This document shows, piece by piece, positions 13,471-16,333 of a stretch of 16,333 bases of DNA. The translations under genes and the position numbers were made by a program. The notes beneath the pieces are model-generated. The model was not told the origin of the DNA and made no database searches. It saw only the letters and a program-made list of their open reading frames with translations. Numbering within the stretch: the stretch's first letter is position 1; every line of letters begins with the position of its first letter. This stretch comes from Actinomycetes bacterium (GTDB lineage Bacteria > Actinomycetota > Acidimicrobiia > Acidimicrobiales > UBA8190), in NCBI GenBank assembly GCA_021798135.1, contig JAJZYI010000032.1:1-16333 (forward strand). The letters run 5' to 3'.

Positions 13471-14895
13471 GTGTCCGTCGTCGATTCCCGCCGCACCGTT
13501 CCCCGCTCCACGACGGGCGGGCACACGGACCGGCAGCGGCCCGGCACGCCCGGCGACGTGCCCGCCGGCGCCGATCGGGAGGGAGCGGAACCCGTCGACG
13601 GGGTGCCCGCTGGTCCCGCCGGAGCCCGGGAGCCGGCCGCACTGCACGGTGCCGCCGCCGCGGGCGCCGCTCCCGCCCGGCCCGTCGACGTCGACGCCCT
13701 GCTCGCGCCGGGGGCGCTCCAGCCCGCGTACCAGCCCATCCTCGACCTCGAGCACGGGACCCTGCTCGGCTTCGAGGCGCTCGCCCGCTGGCCCGGACTG
13801 GGCGTCTCACCCGACGTGGCGTTCGCCGCGGCGCGTGGCGCCGGCAGGACGGCGGAGCTCGACTGGGCCTGCCGGGCCGCCGCGCTCGCCGGCGCTCTCG
13901 ACGCCCGGCTCGGTCGCGAGGCCACGCTGTTCGTGAACGTGGAGCCGGCCACCCTCGGATCGCCTCCGGCTGCCGTCCAGCCATGGCTCGACCGCGCCGA
14001 GCGGTCGCTGCGGGTGGTCGTGGAGATCACCGAGCGGGCGCTGGTCGGCCGCCCCGCCTCGCTGCTGGCCATCGTGGCGGCCATCCGGGACCGCGGGTGG
14101 GGGGTGGCGCTCGACGACGTCGGGGCGGTGCCGGAGTCCCTGGCCATGATGCCCCTCGTCCGGCCCGACGTGGTGAAGCTCGACCTGAGCCTCGTCCAGC
14201 GGTTCCCGGACGCCGAGCAGGCCAAGGTCGTCGCCGCCGTGATGGCCTACGCCGAGCACGCCGGCGCGCTCGTGCTGGCCGAGGGGATCGAGAACGAAGC
14301 GGACCTGGAGCGGGCCCGCTCCTTCGGCGCCACCGCCGGCCAGGGGTGGCATCTCGGGCGGCCGGCGCCGCTCCCGGCGAACCGGCAGCCGGCGACCAGG
14401 CTCGCCACCACCGGCCCGCGCCTCGCGGTGGCGGCGACCCCGTTCGACGTGGTCGGCTCCCAGCGCACCCAGATCGGTCGCAAGCGGATGCTGCTCAGCA
14501 TGTCTCGGCACATCGAGGACCAGGGCCTGGAGCTGCCGATCCCGCCGGTGGTGCTGTCGGCGTTCCAGGCGGCGGAGCGGTTCGACGCCGCCGCGGCCCG
14601 ACGCTACGAGCGGCTCGCGGCGCGCTGCCCGCTGGTGGTGGCGCTGGGGGCGGGCATGCCGGCGGAGCCCGCTCCGGCCGTACGCGGCGTCGACCTAGAC
14701 GACGACGACCCGCTGGTCGGCGAGTGGACCGTGGCCGTGGTCGGCGCCCACTACGCGGCCGCCCTCATCGGCCGTGACATGGGGGACGGCGGCCCCGACC
14801 TGGACCGGCGCTTCGAGTTCACGGTCACGCACGACCCCCGGCTCGTGCTGACGGCGGCTCGGAGCCTGCTGCGGCGGGTCGGGTCGCCCGGCTGA
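13471..14895 (+). CDS. EAL-DICT protein, probable cyclic-di-GMP phosphodiesterase
   Basis: A 474-residue soluble protein. Residues 1-72 are low-complexity (Pro/Gly/Ala, charged) with no domain. The EAL domain spans about 73-302. It retains E102 in FEALARW, N156 in FVNVEP, E185 in VEITE, D215-D216, K236 in VKLD, E271 in AEGIE and Q291, corresponding to the catalytic and metal-binding set of active phosphodiesterases. Loop 6, normally DDFGTGYSSL, is DDVGAVPESL here, which may alter activity or dimer coupling. The rest (about 322-470) is a DICT domain, a sensory module found with cyclic-di-GMP and two-component proteins, starting at TPFDVVGSQRTQIGRKRMLLSMSRHIED. No GGDEF domain, signal peptide or membrane helix is seen. 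GTG 13471 follows GAGGG by 10 bases; an in-frame ATG at 13408 lacks a ribosome binding site. It is transcribed alone and ends facing a convergent gene. Confidence 0.9.
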   Translation: MSVVDSRRTVPRSTTGGHTDRQRPGTPGDVPAGADREGAEPVDGVPAGPAGAREPAALHGAAAAGAAPARPVDVDALLAPGALQPAYQPILDLEHGTLLGFEALARWPGLGVSPDVAFAAARGAGRTAELDWACRAAALAGALDARLGREATLFVNVEPATLGSPPAAVQPWLDRAERSLRVVVEITERALVGRPASLLAIVAAIRDRGWGVALDDVGAVPESLAMMPLVRPDVVKLDLSLVQRFPDAEQAKVVAAVMAYAEHAGALVLAEGIENEADLERARSFGATAGQGWHLGRPAPLPANRQPATRLATTGPRLAVAATPFDVVGSQRTQIGRKRMLLSMSRHIEDQGLELPIPPVVLSAFQAAERFDAAAARRYERLAARCPLVVALGAGMPAEPAPAVRGVDLDDDDPLVGEWTVAVVGAHYAAALIGRDMGDGGPDLDRRFEFTVTHDPRLVLTAARSLLRRVGSPG

Positions 14896-14904
14896 CCACC
14901 CGCG

Positions 14905-15016
14905 CAGCGCACCCGCACGGCACAGCGCACCCGCACGGCACAGCGCACCCGCACGGCACAGCGCACCCGCACCCGCACCCGCACAGCGCACCCCCAGTGC
15001 ACCCGCACAGTGCGCC
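14905..15016. repeat. 18-bp tandem array with degenerate tail in a convergent spacer
   Basis: Three perfect copies of CAGCGCACCCGCACGGCA (14905-14922, 14923-14940, 14941-14958) are followed by a partial fourth (14959-14970), two ACCCGC hexamers (14971-14982) and decayed copies based on CAGNGCACCC to about 15016. The array begins 9 bases past the EAL-DICT stop and fills most of the 150-base spacer before the convergent carboxypeptidase stop. Frames across it translate to repetitive Cys/Ala/Gly peptides and are not credible genes. No hairpin stands out, so termination of the two genes is not explained by a stem here. It looks like a slippage-prone minisatellite. Confidence 0.9.
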
Positions 15017-15045
15017 GCGGCGAGCGGTGGCCGGCCGCCCGGTGG

Positions 15046-16333
15046 TCAGAGGTTCGTGAGCCGCCAGGCGACGCCGGGTCCCCCGAGGGCGGCGCCGGCC
15101 ACGAGCGGCACCAGGTGGGTGGTGCCACCGACCGTCAGGGTCAGGGTGCCGACGCGCTGGCCGCGGCGGACCGACGACCCGAGGTGCATCGCCGTCACGG
15201 TGCCCCGCAGGCGCATGCCGGCCACGGCCACCGCGCTGACGCCGCTCGCCGCCACGACCGGTGCCGACGCGCCCCACGGTGTGCGCAGCGAGCCGAAGCG
15301 CTGGCCCGCAGCCACCACCGTGCGGACGGCGAGCTGCGGCCCCAGGGAGCCCACCAGCCCGACCGCAGCGTCGAGGGCGCTCGTGATGATGGGCGTCGCC
15401 TGCTGGCCGAGCACGGCACCGATGACGTGGACGGTGCCGCCCCCCGGCGTGCCGGCCGCCGAGCCGCCCGTCCGGGCAGCCCCCGAGCCGACCGGCACGG
15501 CGGCGTCGAACAGGAAGCAGCCGCCGGCCTGGCCGTCGGACCCGGTCTTGATGCCGACGAACCCGTGGTGGCCCAGCTCGTAGTCGTAGTTGTACACGGT
15601 GCCGGCGACCGGCAGCGTGACCGACGGCATGGCGACGATGCCCGCGAGCACCGGGTCGGACTCGGCAGCCTCGCCCAGCCTGACCAGGTCGGTGGCCGTG
15701 CTCACCGACCGGGGATCGAGCCCGCTCGGGCCGGCGAAGTGGGTGTGGCGCAGGCCCATGGCGGCGGCCCTGGCGTTCATGGCGGCGACGAACGCCGGCA
15801 CCCCTCCGCGGTCCCACACGGCGAGGAGCCGGGCGATGTTGTTCCCCGAGGGGACCAGCAGCGCCTGGAGCGCCTGCCGCTCGGTGAGCTGCTCGCCGGC
15901 CGTCACCGCCACCACCGACTGCTGCTGCGCCAGGTCGGCCTGGTACTGGGCGACGTCCGCCGCCGTCACCGTGATCGTCGGACCGGGCTGCCCGGTGCTC
16001 AACGGGTGGTCGGCGAGCACCACCAGGGCGGTCATGACCTTGGCGATGCTGGCGACGGGCACCGGCGTGCTGCCGCCCACGCTCCCGACCATGCCCGTGC
16101 CGGGAACGGCGAGCGCGGCCGACCCCTGGCTCGGCCACGACAGGCGGGCCGGGGTGCCGGGCACCGACCAGGTCGTCCCTGCGGCCCGCACCGCGGCCGG
16201 CGGCGCCGGCCGGAGCACCTGCACGCCGGCGAACACCCCGGCCGCGATCACGAGCAGCCCGAGCGCTGGGCCGACCAGCCTGCCGAGCGCCGGCCGGGCA
16301 CCGGGCCCGAGACGGCCGGCCCGACGTGGTGCT
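15046..16333 (-). CDS. D-alanyl-D-alanine carboxypeptidase (peptidase S11), 5' end at or beyond window edge
   Basis: A low-molecular-weight penicillin-binding protein acting outside the membrane on peptidoglycan stem peptides. Numbering from the GTG at 16251, the acyl-enzyme motif SIAK is at 68-71 (serine nucleophile S68, K71), SGN at 135-137 and KTG at 235-237, all in normal order; YNYDYELGHHGFVGIKTG precedes the KTG loop. After the catalytic domain (to about 300) a beta-rich C-terminal domain (about 308-401) carries RFGSLRTPWGASAPVV and the closing VPLVAG-WRL pattern seen in relatives. The frame stays open from 16251 to the right edge with no stop and no ATG/GTG. A hydrophobic segment (LVGPALGLLVIAAGVFAGVQVL) preceded by Arg residues straddles that GTG, so the true start is probably beyond the window and the protein has an N-terminal anchor or signal sequence. 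Confidence 0.88.
   Translation of the reverse strand, partial: APRRAGRLGPGARPALGRLVGPALGLLVIAAGVFAGVQVLRPAPPAAVRAAGTTWSVPGTPARLSWPSQGSAALAVPGTGMVGSVGGSTPVPVASIAKVMTALVVLADHPLSTGQPGPTITVTAADVAQYQADLAQQQSVVAVTAGEQLTERQALQALLVPSGNNIARLLAVWDRGGVPAFVAAMNARAAAMGLRHTHFAGPSGLDPRSVSTATDLVRLGEAAESDPVLAGIVAMPSVTLPVAGTVYNYDYELGHHGFVGIKTGSDGQAGGCFLFDAAVPVGSGAARTGGSAAGTPGGGTVHVIGAVLGQQATPIITSALDAAVGLVGSLGPQLAVRTVVAAGQRFGSLRTPWGASAPVVAASGVSAVAVAGMRLRGTVTAMHLGSSVRRGQRVGTLTLTVGGTTHLVPLVAGAALGGPGVAWRLTNL

Noticed and set aside
14695..14991. Leftward frame across the 18-bp array giving repeated CRAGAL peptides
   Set aside because: The repeats create the peptide; the frame overlaps the DICT coding region in antisense and has no start signal. 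Not a repeat-peptide gene.
14905..15016. Possible CRISPR-like array
   Set aside because: The copies abut with no spacers between them; this is a simple tandem repeat with no cas genes nearby.

Overview
This is a very GC-rich (well over 70% by eye) chromosomal segment with dense, mostly leftward, tightly packed genes and frequent GTG starts. It carries a DUF3107 protein, an actinobacterial Get3/ArsA-like ATPase, a translationally coupled NatAB-type exporter and an actinobacterial-style EAL-DICT protein. These point to a high-GC Actinomycetota, plausibly an Acidimicrobiia-like lineage; that finer placement is inference. I found no rRNA, tRNA, CRISPR array, transposase or phage gene.

Layout. 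(1) 1-1392, leftward: DUF3107 protein, then an ArsA/Get3-like ATPase, then a possible next gene that overlaps it by 4 nt and runs off the left edge. (2) 1393-1614: a divergent intergenic region ending in a perfect triple 16-bp tandem repeat. (3) 1615-3470, rightward: an HD-domain dGTPase-like dNTP triphosphohydrolase coupled by a GTGA overlap to an unrecognised polytopic membrane protein. (4) 3492-6233, leftward: a NatA-type ABC ATPase, its NatB-type permease, and a 67-residue two-helix membrane protein with a strong ribosome binding site. (5) 6343-13167, leftward: a four-gene operon in the order acyl-CoA dehydrogenase, carboxyltransferase (beta), biotin carboxylase/BCCP (alpha), AtuA-family protein. 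(6) 13168-13470: a divergent intergenic region with an imperfect 18-bp triple repeat. (7) 13471-14895, rightward: an EAL-DICT cyclic-di-GMP phosphodiesterase-like protein. (8) 14896-15045: a convergent spacer holding another 18-bp tandem array. (9) 15046 to the right edge, leftward: a membrane-anchored D-alanyl-D-alanine carboxypeptidase whose start lies at or beyond the edge.

The metabolic centrepiece is the four-gene operon. The dehydrogenase would make an alpha,beta-unsaturated acyl-CoA, probably with a branched or long chain, since its catalytic glutamate appears to sit in helix G as in isovaleryl-CoA and long-chain acyl-CoA dehydrogenases. The biotin carboxylase and carboxyltransferase would then carboxylate the gamma carbon, as in leucine degradation (3-methylcrotonyl-CoA) or acyclic terpene degradation (geranoyl-CoA). 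The AtuA-family protein ties the set to the terpene-type route, but its own chemistry is unknown. The hydratase and lyase needed to finish either route are not in this window.

Five gene junctions use the same 4-nt GTGA start/stop overlap, so translational coupling is a repeated theme. Three short tandem arrays (16, 18 and 18 bp, about three copies each) lie in the spacers at gene boundaries and are the main structure not explained by genes. I see no clear evidence of a wholly new defence or mobile system; the most notable leads are the AtuA-containing carboxylase operon, the EAL-DICT protein with an altered loop 6, and the dGTPase coupled to a membrane protein.
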